Source of the DNA: Psychrobacter sp. JCM 18900
Lineage (GTDB): Bacteria; Pseudomonadota; Gammaproteobacteria; Pseudomonadales; Moraxellaceae
Assembly: GCF_904846625.1 (NCBI RefSeq)
Contig: NZ_CAJHBL010000003.1
Span: 434,001-498,000, forward strand
Length of the DNA: 64,000 bases
Reading direction: 5' to 3'
Part shown: piece by piece, positions 10,403 through 19,900 of the stretch
How positions within the stretch are numbered: position 1 is the first letter of the stretch
Layout of the letters: the number at the start of each line of letters is the position of its first letter
The notes under the pieces: generated by a model
Told to the model about the DNA's origin: nothing
The model's input: the letters and a program-made list of their open reading frames with translations, nothing else
Database searches by the model: none
Program-made: the position numbers and the translations under genes

Positions 10403-11251
10403 TTACATGCCACGAGCACGGCGTACATCTTCTGCTGTGATACCATCACGGTCTACTAAGTTACCTTCACGGTCTACCACATTGCCGTCGCCATCAACAT
10501 CTAGCTCTTCACGTTGAATGGTCTCAATCAAGGTTTCAGTATGGTGATCGGTCGTCTTACCGACATTTACTTCTTCAGAAACATATGTTTCTTTGCTGAC
10601 GCGAGCACGTTCAGCTTGTAGTTCGACTTCAACTGTTTCGGTAGCATCGAGATCACCAATACGACGATCTGTTGGACGATCTACGCTAGTACGCTGAATA
10701 TTGGCATGTTCTTCTTCTAGATCTACATCAACGTTACGTTCTTCAGTGACGACATGCTTACCTACTTTTACTAGACCAGCAACGATACGGTCTTTATTTA
10801 CCGTTAGACGCTCTTCTAACAGCTCTAGCGTATTTGGTGCGTCATAAGAATGATCTGCAATATCGACGCGATCTTCTACAGGGAGTGTATCAGCAGTAAA
10901 TGCTTGACGATCTCTCTCGTACTGCTCTTTATAGCTGTACTGGTAATCGTGATCGTATACTTCCATGGCTTCTACTTGTGTTTTGGTTAAGCTATCAAAG
11001 AAGACATCATCACCAACGATACGTGCTAAACCTGCTGGTACCAGTACTTCTTTTGAGCTAAACCAGCCGCCTGCGTCTACGATTAAGTAACGAATACGAC
11101 CAGTGGTATCTTCTACTAAAGCACCTTCGATCTTACCAATTTTTTCTTCATTGATACCGTAAGCAGTTTTGTGCGTTGGGTCATAATAGTCATCACCAAT
11201 TAAGTCTTGATGAGTAGCTTGGATATCTTTTAAACGGATTAGTTGACTCAT
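10403..11251 (-). CDS. PRC-barrel plus YsnF/DUF2382 domain protein
   Basis: A 282-residue soluble protein. Residues 1-100 form a PRC-barrel (I-G-K-I-E-G-A-L-V-E-D ... R-Y-L-I-V-D-A-G-G-W-F-S-S-K-E-V-L-V-P), as in photosynthetic reaction centre H subunits and RimM-like proteins. Residues 145-260 form a YsnF/AvaK domain (L-E-L-L-E-E-R-L-T-V-N-K-D-R). The C-terminus holds the tandem acidic loops D-V-D-G-D-G-N, D-R-E-G-N and D-R-D-G, which look like calcium-binding loops; metal binding is only an inference. This two-domain architecture is common in stress-tolerant bacteria. The gene pairs with its shorter paralog at 9593. Confidence 0.85.
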   Translation of the reverse strand: MSQLIRLKDIQATHQDLIGDDYYDPTHKTAYGINEEKIGKIEGALVEDTTGRIRYLIVDAGGWFSSKEVLVPAGLARIVGDDVFFDSLTKTQVEAMEVYDHDYQYSYKEQYERDRQAFTADTLPVEDRVDIADHSYDAPNTLELLEERLTVNKDRIVAGLVKVGKHVVTEERNVDVDLEEEHANIQRTSVDRPTDRRIGDLDATETVEVELQAERARVSKETYVSEEVNVGKTTDHHTETLIETIQREELDVDGDGNVVDREGNLVDRDGITAEDVRRARGM

Positions 11252-11649
11252 TGTTATATTCCTTTTTTGCGAGTTTGTCTTTTATAATGTCATGGTTGGT
11301 GTTGTTATTAATTTTTAGTAAAACCATATTTATTACAGTTAACGGTAAACCAAGTGAATAGCTTCCCCATCAACTTGTAGCTATCCTAACACCGTGATTT
11401 TTGATGAGATATATGAGCAAGGTAGCAAAGTGTGCGCTTGCAGTAATTGCGTGTAATAGGCTGTAAGTGGCATAACATAGGAAGGGGTAGAAGTTAACGA
11501 GACTTTACACAGAGTAATATTCAACATTCATCGAAAGAAAGTAGACACAAAAAAACCGCATTACCATTAGCAATGCGGTTTCTCAATAAACAATAATTAT
11601 CTCAGTATTATTTAACTAACTTACTTTAAGTCAGTTAGACCTGCTTTAT
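11252..11649. other. Intergenic region before thiolase gene end
   Basis: About 400 bases holding the promoter region of the PRC-barrel gene (minus) and the thiolase terminator. I see no gene in it. Confidence 0.5.
11549..11584 (-). terminator. Intrinsic terminator of thiolase gene
   Basis: Minus-strand stem AACCGCATTGCTA / TGGTAATGCGGTT, followed by a T run. Confidence 0.85.
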
Positions 11650-12831
11650 TTAGGCAAGTTCAATAGCAACAGCTACCGCTTCACCACCACCGATACATAG
11701 CGTTGCGACGCCTTTTTTGCCGCCAGTACGTTTTAGAGAGTTGATAAGCGTAATTAGAATACGAGCACCTGAACAGCCTACTGGATGACCAAGAGCACAT
11801 GCACCGCCTTCGATATTTACTTTGGCATGGTCAAGTTTTAACTCGTCCATCGCAGCCATAGTAACCATCGCAAAGGCTTCATTGATTTCCCATAGATCTA
11901 CATCATCTACTGACCAACCAGCACTTGATAGTACTTTTTCAATGGCACCGATTGGTGCAATGGTGAATTCGCTTGGGTGACGTGAGTTTGACGCAGTAGC
12001 AACAATGCGAGCTTGGTAGTCTAAGCCTTCGGCTTTCGCTTGAGACTCTTTCATCACGACGACTGCTGCAGCACCGTCTGAGATTGAACTAGCGTTTGCG
12101 GCAGTAATCGTACCATCTTTAGCAAATGCTGGACGCAAAGTAGGGATACGATCAGCATTAGCAAGGGCTGGTTGCTCATCGGTATCAACAGTTTGCTCGC
12201 CTTTGCGCGTGGCAAACGTAACAGGCTCGATCTCATCTTTAAAATGGTTGTCTTTGATAGCAGTCAGCGCACGGTTCAATGACTCAATAGCAAACTCATC
12301 CATTTGCTCACGTGTATAGCCTTTTTCATCAGCCATTTCCTGAGCAAACATACCCATTAGCTTACCAGTATCAGCATCTTCTAGGCCATCTAAGAACATA
12401 TGGTCTTTGACTTCTTTGTGACCCATACGATAGCCGCCACGTGAACCTGGCATAATATACGGTGCATTGGTCATTGATTCCATGCCACCTGCAACAGCAA
12501 CGTTGAAGCTGCCCGCTTTGATACCATCATGCGCTTGCATGACTGCTTTTAGGCCTGAACCACAAAGTTTATTGATTGTGACAGCACCAGTCGCATCCGG
12601 TAGACCTGCTTTGCGCATGGCTTGACGAGCAGGGCCTTGACCCAGACCTGCCGTCAAGATACAACCCATAATGACTTCATCGACACTGTCAGCGCTAACA
12701 CCTGAGCGTTCGACGGCAGCTTTGATAGCGGCGGCGCCTAGCTCGGTAGCACTCATGTCTTTTAGTGCGCCTTGAAAGCCACCCATTGGTGTACGTGCGC
12801 CGTTTAGAATTACAATTGCATCATTTGACAT
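11650..12831 (-). CDS. atoB: Acetyl-CoA acetyltransferase (thiolase)
   Basis: A 393-residue biosynthetic-type thiolase that condenses two acetyl-CoA to acetoacetyl-CoA or runs in reverse. The nucleophilic Cys90 sits in N-K-L-C-G-S-G-L, the N-E-A-F-A motif follows, His lies in G-G-A-C-A-L-G-H-P-V-G-C-S-G, and the second catalytic Cys in T-L-C-I-G-G-G. The family-typical N-terminus A-R-T-P-M-G-G-F supports the start. Length fits AtoB/PhaA exactly. No phaB or other ketone-body genes are adjacent, so the pathway (acetoacetate use, PHA synthesis or fatty-acid turnover) is not settled; hom is about 110 bases upstream on the same strand. Confidence 0.93.
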   Translation of the reverse strand: MSNDAIVILNGARTPMGGFQGALKDMSATELGAAAIKAAVERSGVSADSVDEVIMGCILTAGLGQGPARQAMRKAGLPDATGAVTINKLCGSGLKAVMQAHDGIKAGSFNVAVAGGMESMTNAPYIMPGSRGGYRMGHKEVKDHMFLDGLEDADTGKLMGMFAQEMADEKGYTREQMDEFAIESLNRALTAIKDNHFKDEIEPVTFATRKGEQTVDTDEQPALANADRIPTLRPAFAKDGTITAANASSISDGAAAVVVMKESQAKAEGLDYQARIVATASNSRHPSEFTIAPIGAIEKVLSSAGWSVDDVDLWEINEAFAMVTMAAMDELKLDHAKVNIEGGACALGHPVGCSGARILITLINSLKRTGGKKGVATLCIGGGEAVAVAIELA

Positions 12832-12940
12832 CGTTATTATTCCTTGTTGTGCGTTTTGATTAAGTATCTACCAAGAAATCAGATGCCGATTGGCTAGCTT
12901 TTGCTTATATTATAAGCATCTGTCTTCTTCAGTATGTGGT

Positions 12941-14281
12941 TTATGCTAGCTCATCTAATCGTATGCGTACTACTTTATCAGTAATGGTCTCTAACTTTTC
13001 AATTTTTTCGATAGCAAGATTCATCTGACTCTCGACCACAGGTAGCGTCAGAATAATAACCGGCACTTGACCTACTTTATGCGCAGGCTTTTGTAAGATT
13101 GCATCGATATTGATACCAGCATCACTTAGGATGCGCGTGATATCTGCCAGTACGCCTGGGCTATCATAAGCATGCACACGCAAATAATAGCCAGTTACCA
13201 TCTGATCAGCGCGCAATATAGGTGTGTCTGATAGCTGCTCAGGGATAAATGCTAAATGCGGCACATGATGTCCAGTGTTGCTCTGATCGTCGCGGTCTTT
13301 GCTACCCAGTACACGAACCAAATCCATGACATCGGCCATCACTGCAGAAGCAGTTGCACCAGCACCAGCACCATCGCCGCAATAGAGCGTCTGACCAAGT
13401 GGATGTGAGTTGACCAGTACTGCGTTTTTCACACCATTGACGTTCGCCAGTAGCGCATCTTGTGGAATAAGTGTCGGGTGTACTCGTAGTTCAACCCCTG
13501 CATCACCATCATTTTTACTATCGCGGCGTACGGCAAACCCTAAATGCTTGATACGGTAGCCAAGTTCTTCGGCATAGTTCACGTCTTGCAGGGTAATACC
13601 AGTGATACCTTCACAGTAAACTTTATCAAACTGTAGCGGAATACCAAAAGCGATAGAGGCGAGTAGCGCCAATTTATGAGCAGCATCAATACCTTCAACA
13701 TCAAAAGTAGGATCTGCTTCTGCGTAACCCAACTCTTGTGCTTCGCTTAATACGTCGGCAAAAGGACGGCCCTTATCACGCATTTCGGTCATGATAAAGT
13801 TGCCAGTACCATTGATGATACCTGCGAGCCAGTCGATTTTATTGGCAGCCAGTGCTTCACGCATTACCTTGATAATTGGAATACCGCCTGCTACCGCTGC
13901 TTCATAAGCAACATGCACATTGTTTTCTTCAGCGAAGGCAAAGATCTCATTACCGTGTTCAGCGAGTAGAGCCTTGTTTGCCGTGACTACATGTTTGCCG
14001 TTTTTAATGGCCTGCATAATGACGTCTTTGGCTAAGGTGGTACCACCAATCACTTCGATAACAATATCGACGTTATCGCTTGCGGCAATTGCCATCAGAT
14101 CGCTGTTTTGCATGATATTGGTATCAATATCATCACGCTGACGACGCGTACCGACTTCGGTAATAATAATGTCGCGTCCGCTACGGCGTTTTAGCTCATT
14201 TAAATTGTCATTGATCAGATTGATCACGCCCGTTCCGACGGTGCCCAGACCAAGTATCGCTAGTTTGATGGAATTACTCAC
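12941..14281 (-). CDS. hom: Homoserine dehydrogenase
   Basis: Converts aspartate semialdehyde to homoserine for threonine and methionine synthesis. The 446-residue protein has an N-terminal Rossmann motif L-G-L-G-T-V-G-T-G-V, the catalytic domain with G-I-I-N-G-T-G-N-F-I-M-T-E-M and E-A-D-P-T-F-D-V-E-G-I-D-A-A-H-K, and a C-terminal ACT domain beginning Y-Y-L-R-V-H-A-Y-D-S-P-G-V-L-A-D-I for feedback control by threonine. It is monofunctional, with no aspartokinase fused. A DsbC-like gene lies upstream on the same strand, an order known from Pseudomonas-group genomes, but a 386-base gap separates them here. Confidence 0.96.
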   Translation of the reverse strand: MSNSIKLAILGLGTVGTGVINLINDNLNELKRRSGRDIIITEVGTRRQRDDIDTNIMQNSDLMAIAASDNVDIVIEVIGGTTLAKDVIMQAIKNGKHVVTANKALLAEHGNEIFAFAEENNVHVAYEAAVAGGIPIIKVMREALAANKIDWLAGIINGTGNFIMTEMRDKGRPFADVLSEAQELGYAEADPTFDVEGIDAAHKLALLASIAFGIPLQFDKVYCEGITGITLQDVNYAEELGYRIKHLGFAVRRDSKNDGDAGVELRVHPTLIPQDALLANVNGVKNAVLVNSHPLGQTLYCGDGAGAGATASAVMADVMDLVRVLGSKDRDDQSNTGHHVPHLAFIPEQLSDTPILRADQMVTGYYLRVHAYDSPGVLADITRILSDAGINIDAILQKPAHKVGQVPVIILTLPVVESQMNLAIEKIEKLETITDKVVRIRLDELA

Positions 14282-14667
14282 AGTATCCTCAAGAGGTTAA
14301 ATATAATGAAGTCAGTATAAGCGGTGACAGTGTCAAATGAGTCTGCGACATCAAACATAACGTCTGTGCGCATTGTCTAGTGCTGCCTGCCCATCTACTT
14401 CATCATAGTTGAATAAAAAAAGCTCAAATAAAAAGGGTGTTGCTCATTTTGCATCGCGCTTTATCGTATCATACCGACAAGGCATTGTGACGTCTATACA
14501 GTCTCATAAAAGCCAATGTTATAAAGACAACGTTATCAAGGTTATATCAGCTGACGATTATAAAAAAGCAGTAGCTTCAATCTTGTTTGGCATATGTATA
14601 TGTCATTTATGCTTGATTGCCAATATTAGTTACTAATATGAGTCACTAATACTGGTAACTCAGATGA
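14282..14667. other. Gap between dsbC-like gene and hom
   Basis: About 390 bases. A plus-strand frame of 75 codons begins at TTG 14409, but it has no ribosome site and no recognisable features. I judge the region non-coding and likely to hold the hom promoter. Confidence 0.5.
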
Positions 14668-15519
14668 TTAGTTAGCGCCTACTGCTTGTGCCAATTCTGC
14701 TGCAGGCAAGTAGCCACCTACTTGTTGTCCTGTTTCGGTAAACACCGCAGGCGTACCGCGCACACCAAGTCTTGAACCTAGAGCCATATGCTCTTGTACA
14801 GGGTTAGTACAGCTAGGGGCTTGTACATTGGCACCGATTTTTGCTTGATCCATTGCAGCTTTACGATCCTGACTACACCAGATCGCTTCCATTTTCGGTA
14901 CAGACTCTTGACTGCGTGGCCATGCCAGATAACGAACCTCGATACCGCGCGCATTGATATCATCCATTTCTGAATGTAGTTTGCGACAGTAGCCACAGTC
15001 TGCGTCGGTAAAGGCATAAATAACGGCTTTGGTTTCACCTTTCGCTGGATAAATCACCATGTCTTTTTTATCGACGGCTTTCAGCGCTTCTTGTGCTGTC
15101 GTAGCAACCAATGCAGCACTGATATCGACTGGAGCGGCATCACCCACAGCGATGATCTGACCTTGAATAATATGCTTGCCAGCTTTATCAGTAAAGAAAG
15201 AAGGTAGACCTTCAGCGGTCACCCAATAAATACCATCCATATCTGTCGGTACGGCTGAGACAATAGTTTCCTCGATACCAGAGCTTTTCAGGTTCGCCTG
15301 TAACGCCTTCACCACGGTTGTATCATTACCAGCTGAAGGCTTAGTAGTAGCTTTGGTCTGTGCAGCGTTTACAACACTGGTATTGCTGGTTGCATCAGCG
15401 GCATTGTTTGAGCAGCCAGCAGCGATACCAACTAACAGCGCACTCATCATAAAACGAGATAGAACGGTACGAGAAAGAGGGTTACGCAAGGTAGTATTTT
15501 TGATAGTGGGGAACGGCAT
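14668..15519 (-). CDS. dsbC: DsbC-like thiol:disulfide isomerase
   Basis: A periplasmic protein-disulfide isomerase/reductase of 283 residues. A DsbC N-terminal dimerisation domain spans about 70-135 and a thioredoxin fold follows with the active site D-A-D-C175-G-Y-C178-R-K-L-H. A second cysteine pair lies in A-I-W-C-S and A-P-S-C. The C-terminal cis-Pro loop R-G-T-P-A-V-F is intact. The N-terminus is a signal peptide ending in V-G-I-A-A-G-C36-S-N-N, which resembles a lipobox, followed by a Thr/Asn/Ala-rich linker, so the protein may be lipid-anchored rather than soluble. A ribosome site AGGAAAC precedes the ATG. Partner DsbD is not in the window. Confidence 0.9.
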   Translation of the reverse strand: MPFPTIKNTTLRNPLSRTVLSRFMMSALLVGIAAGCSNNAADATSNTSVVNAAQTKATTKPSAGNDTTVVKALQANLKSSGIEETIVSAVPTDMDGIYWVTAEGLPSFFTDKAGKHIIQGQIIAVGDAAPVDISAALVATTAQEALKAVDKKDMVIYPAKGETKAVIYAFTDADCGYCRKLHSEMDDINARGIEVRYLAWPRSQESVPKMEAIWCSQDRKAAMDQAKIGANVQAPSCTNPVQEHMALGSRLGVRGTPAVFTETGQQVGGYLPAAELAQAVGAN

Positions 15520-15924
15520 ACGGGTTTCCTATAGGCGTCGCGCCTAATCATGAGTTCGTTATAAAAAGCGCTATAAACTTTTCTATATAGTAATGTGTCT
15601 TGGCAGTGTTTTAAAGGTCTAACATTGAAGAAGTTCTTATAACTTATTGATAATAAAAGATAGGTAATAACAGCCTTCATATTACCATATTTACGCCAAA
15701 TAATAGCAAAGGGAAGGCAGCCAAGAAGTATCAATAAAGCCAACTTTAAAGAATAGCTATCAACATAAATTCAAAAAACAAGATACATTTGTGCTATTTA
15801 ACATAGTTGCTTGAACTTGTAGTCTAAGGCTAATCGCATTGTTTTTATAAAAATCTATATAAAATGCGTTGTATAAACTATTTGAGAACGACTTACTTTA
15901 ACAAATTTGCTTTAAGGAGCACAC
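15520..15924. other. Intergenic region dsbC-DUF808
   Basis: A 405-base AT-rich gap between divergent genes. It should contain both promoters; no clear consensus or gene is visible. A minus-strand frame at 15447-15743 overlaps dsbC and looks spurious. Confidence 0.45.
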
Positions 15925-16866
15925 ATGGCAGGTGCCAGTTTATTAACCTTACTCGATGACATCAGCGTCTTAATGGATGACGTGAGCGTCATGACCAAAG
16001 TTGCCGCCAAAAAAACCGCGGGCTTAGTTGGTGATGATTTAGCACTCAATGCCGAGCAGGTCACAGGGGTTAAGCCAAATCGTGAGCTCCCCGTCATTTG
16101 GGCAGTTGCCAAAGGCTCTGCCCTGAACAAAGTGATTTTAGTACCAGCGGCGCTATTGATCAGTTATTTTATACCGTGGTTGATTACTCCACTATTGATG
16201 ATCGGAGGGTTATACCTGAGTTATGAAGGGGCTGAGAAGGTCATTCACAAGTTTTGGCCGAAGTTGTTGCCTCATGATGAAGAGCAAAATGCTCGTTTAA
16301 AAGCCAACGCAGATGAGTCGGTAGATTTGGTCGCGTTTGAAAAGGACAAAATCAAAGGTGCCATACGTACAGACTTTATCTTATCAGCTGAGATTATTGT
16401 TATCTCTTTAGGCGCAATTACAGCAGCTGGTGGCGATATTGTCCAAAAAGGCATCGTACTTTCGATAGTGGCTGCTGTCGTGACCGTCGGTATTTACGGC
16501 TTAGTTGCAGGCATCGTAAAGATTGATGATGCGGGTCTGCATTTGATTGAAAACTCACAAGCAGGTGATAGTAAGCGCAAGTTTGGCGAGTTTATGCTTG
16601 CGGCTGCGCCAAAGCTTATGAAGTTTTTATCCATAGCAGGCACGATTGCGATGTTCTTGGTGGGCGGCGGTATTATCGTTCACGGTATCGGCTTTTTGCA
16701 TCACAGTGTAGAAGATATTGCTCATCTTACTGGGGTATTTGAAGGGTTAACTGCGTCATTGTTAAATGGATTGGTCGGACTGATTGTTGGTGCTATTGTA
16801 GTAGCTATTGTTACTACTATTGGTAAAATCCGTGGTAAAGATGACACAGCGTCTTCTGCACACTAA
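15925..16866 (+). CDS. DUF808 family inner-membrane protein
   Basis: A 313-residue protein beginning A-G-A-S-L-L-T-L-L-D-D-I-S-V-L-M-D-D, the hallmark start of the DUF808 (YedI-like) family. It has several hydrophobic segments: about 72-95, about 150-190 and about 225-305. A good ribosome site, AAGGAG, lies 8 bases before the ATG. The family is widespread in Proteobacteria and its function is unknown. The gene is monocistronic and converges on rne, with which it shares a terminator. I see nothing unusual in it. Confidence 0.85.
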   Translation: MAGASLLTLLDDISVLMDDVSVMTKVAAKKTAGLVGDDLALNAEQVTGVKPNRELPVIWAVAKGSALNKVILVPAALLISYFIPWLITPLLMIGGLYLSYEGAEKVIHKFWPKLLPHDEEQNARLKANADESVDLVAFEKDKIKGAIRTDFILSAEIIVISLGAITAAGGDIVQKGIVLSIVAAVVTVGIYGLVAGIVKIDDAGLHLIENSQAGDSKRKFGEFMLAAAPKLMKFLSIAGTIAMFLVGGGIIVHGIGFLHHSVEDIAHLTGVFEGLTASLLNGLVGLIVGAIVVAIVTTIGKIRGKDDTASSAH

Positions 16867-16928
16867 GCTTATCTGCTTTTTATTGTCTCTCGTTTGAATT
16901 AGCAAGTAAGTTTGACTGTATTAAAATA

Positions 16929-16965
16929 AAAAGCCCCAAAGCTACGAATAGCTTTGGGGCTTTTA
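16929..16965. terminator. Bidirectional terminator between DUF808 gene and rne
   Basis: AAAAGCCCCAAAGCTA, loop CGAA, TAGCTTTGGGGCTTTT: a 16-bp perfect stem. Confidence 0.9.
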
Positions 16966-16982
16966 CGTTTGAGCTTATATGA

Positions 16983-19900
16983 CTAGCTGTCGCTGTCTAC
17001 ATCATCAGATGCGAGCTTTTCAGCCTGCGTCGGCTTCTTATGCTCCGTCTTAGGCTTACGACTGCGCGCCTTTGGTACTTTTGGCGTAGTTAGATTAAAC
17101 ATACCAGTCTGTGGTAGTAATTGCTCAGCCACATTTTCGATCATGTTTTTATAGCTGGCTATAGTCGTCTTAGACTTAGCTGCCTGACTGTCTTCTTTGC
17201 TAGCTTCTTTAGTAGATTCTTCTACTGCCGAGTCAGTCGTCTGCTCAGTCTCTGCAGCTATGTTTTCTGCAGCATCTTCTACCTCATTGACAGTTTGCTC
17301 TGTAGAGGTTTCGACTTCTGCATCCTTAGCTTCTGACTGAGCACGCTCGACTTCTAGCAATTGCTCACTATCAACACTGATATCATCAGTTTGAGCTTGA
17401 TTGGCGAGGGCAGTTGCTTCAACGTCATGCGCATTGAATTCGCTATCGGCTTGCTCAGTGATAGCTGGTTTCGCGTCACTTACTTGTTCAGCAGGTACGC
17501 TCAATACAGCAGATTCCTGATAATCAGGGTGTTGTCCGCGTGGATCGTTGCTAGCACGCTTAGTGATAGCACGTGGCTCAACGTCTGTCTTACCTTGTGC
17601 TGCTGCGAATTGACTAACGGCTTGAGTCATCGATTCAAAGCGTGCAAGGTAGTCGGCAGCCAATGGTTGATAGCCATAGTTGCTAAAGTCAAAGCTCTGG
17701 CTAGCAGCATCAGAGCTATTAGCAGTACTCTGAGATTGCTCATTATACAAAGCAATAGTCGCGATAAAGCAATTGATAATGCCTTCTTCCGCTAAGCGCG
17801 TTTGCGCGTTTGGTAGCGTGGCACGAATAAACTCACCAACCGTACCACGTATTGCCGGCACATTAGTAGCAGCTGGCTTGTCCGCTTGAGCGGCTTGCTG
17901 AGCGAGTACTACACGTGGATCGTTACTCGCTTGACCAAATTTCTCAGCAGTCACGTAACGTGCGCCAAATAGTGCTTCATGGGTTAGCTCAAGTGCTGAG
18001 TTACTCACATTACTTGTGCTTGCACTATTACTATCAGCCTGAGTATTTTGAGCTTCATCACTCTTACTCACATTTTCAGCAGTCCTGGTTTCCTGCTGTT
18101 TTGGAGTCTGAGTTTCTTTAGCTTCTTCTACGTCAGTAGTTACCGACGTTGGAGCTTCCGCTTTACTTTCGGTGTTACTCGTAGAGGTCGATTGAGCTTC
18201 TACAACTACAGGTGCTTTTTTCTCTTCAGCAGCCTGCTCATGCTTAGGTACATCGTTTTGTACCTTAGCTTGTACGGTAGATTCACGCTTATCATCATTT
18301 ACCTGATTAGCATTCACTTCCACCGTACTTTTTTCGTTATCATTTTTCTTGTCAGCATTCGGAGCACTGGTGTTTTGCTTGCCAGTGTTCTGCTCACTGC
18401 TACTATGCTTATCAGTAGGTTTTTGAGCAGCTGTTTCGTTTGAACGCTCATCTTTTGCTACGTTATTTGTCGCGCTTTGCTTCTCACTAGGCTGAGTTTT
18501 GGCCTGTGTGGATTTGCTATCATCTAAAGATAGGTGCACCACTTCAGGTGCTTTTAGCTCAGTTGGCGCTTCATTGACCTGTAGCACGACCTCGTTAGGG
18601 TCTTGATTGCGACGTGCACTATGTTGATTTTTGCTATTGGCAGCATCGTTGTTTCTAGCGTTCTGCTGTTTGCTCTGTTTAACGCTGTCAGCCGTTAGTG
18701 TCTCACCGCGCTCTAGCTTACCGCGTGAGCCGCGTTGGCTATGCGATTTACGCTTAGTACGAGTTTGCTCATCTGCTTTAGAGCTGTTTTCGTTATCAGC
18801 ATCACTGCGCTCGCTTGCGTTACGATTGCTGTTCTGTTGATTGCTATCTTGGCGGTTATTACGATTGCGATCGTTCGTACGTTTGTTATCGTTCTGACGC
18901 TTGTCTTGCTGTCTTTGGTCTTGAGTATCAGACGATTTGTCATCAGCATTATTTGAGCCAGTACTTTCTGAACTACTGTTTACGTTGCCAGTAGCCTCGT
19001 CAGTTGTCTCTTTTCTTTGACGCGGCTTAGAAGATCTAGACTTACGCGGCTTACGTCTTCTTCTGTCTTCATTGCTGCTGTCGTCAGTATCGCTGTCATT
19101 ACGACGCGCCTGTTGCCGATTAGCGTTGTTGTCTGACTGTTGGCTGTCATTTTTCTGACTGTTATTTTGTTGAGTTGGCTGCTCACTAGTTGTAGCGGCA
19201 CTATTCAATGCATTGCTATCGACTTGACCAAACGAGCCTAAGCTTTGCGCGCCCGTGTTTACTAGTGCTTCGATTGCTTCAGCAGCATCTCGGCTACTGA
19301 CACTAGGCGTCGTAGTGGCTTGCGGTGCCTGAGCAAATAGGTTTGATAACCACGCGACGGCTTTTGGTTGAGCAGTAGCTTCGACACTCTGTGTCTGCGG
19401 TGCCATTGGAGCGGCAACACTAGCAGTTTTATTAGCTTGCGGTGCATGTGCAGGCGACACGTCGTTGGTATTTTTATGATTGCGACGATCATTGCTATGA
19501 CTTACCGTATCGTTCTGAGCTTGCGTGGCTGCATTCTGCTGCGTGTTTGAGCGGCTCTGCTTATCATCTGCAGTTTTACGAGGTTGGCGAGTAGGTTGCT
19601 GTTCAGGACGCTCTTTTTCAGCAGTCTGCCAGTCAACGTTGTAGCCAAGGTCACTATGCTCTTGTTGCTGAGTATCAGTAATACGCTCATAGCTCGATGG
19701 TGCAAAGCCATCACGATTGAAGTGAAGCTTGAAGTTTGGTGATTCTAAATGCGCGTGTGGCAAAATAGTGATACGCGTGCCACTGTCTTGCTCAAGATAA
19801 ACCAAGCTATCGCGCTTTTCATTTAACAAGAATGCTGCGATGTCTGTCGGAACTTCTGCTTGTACTTCACCTTGGCGTTCTTTAAGAGCGATTTGCTCAA

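Noticed and set aside
14409..14636. 75-codon plus-strand frame between hom and the dsbC-like gene
   Set aside because: TTG start, no ribosome site, composition like non-coding DNA, no recognisable motif.
15447..15743. 98-codon minus-strand frame upstream of dsbC
   Set aside because: Overlaps the dsbC start in another frame and has no ribosome site or family features.
17121..19550. Many plus-strand frames opposite rne
   Set aside because: They mirror the low-complexity codons of the RNase E tail and have no independent support.
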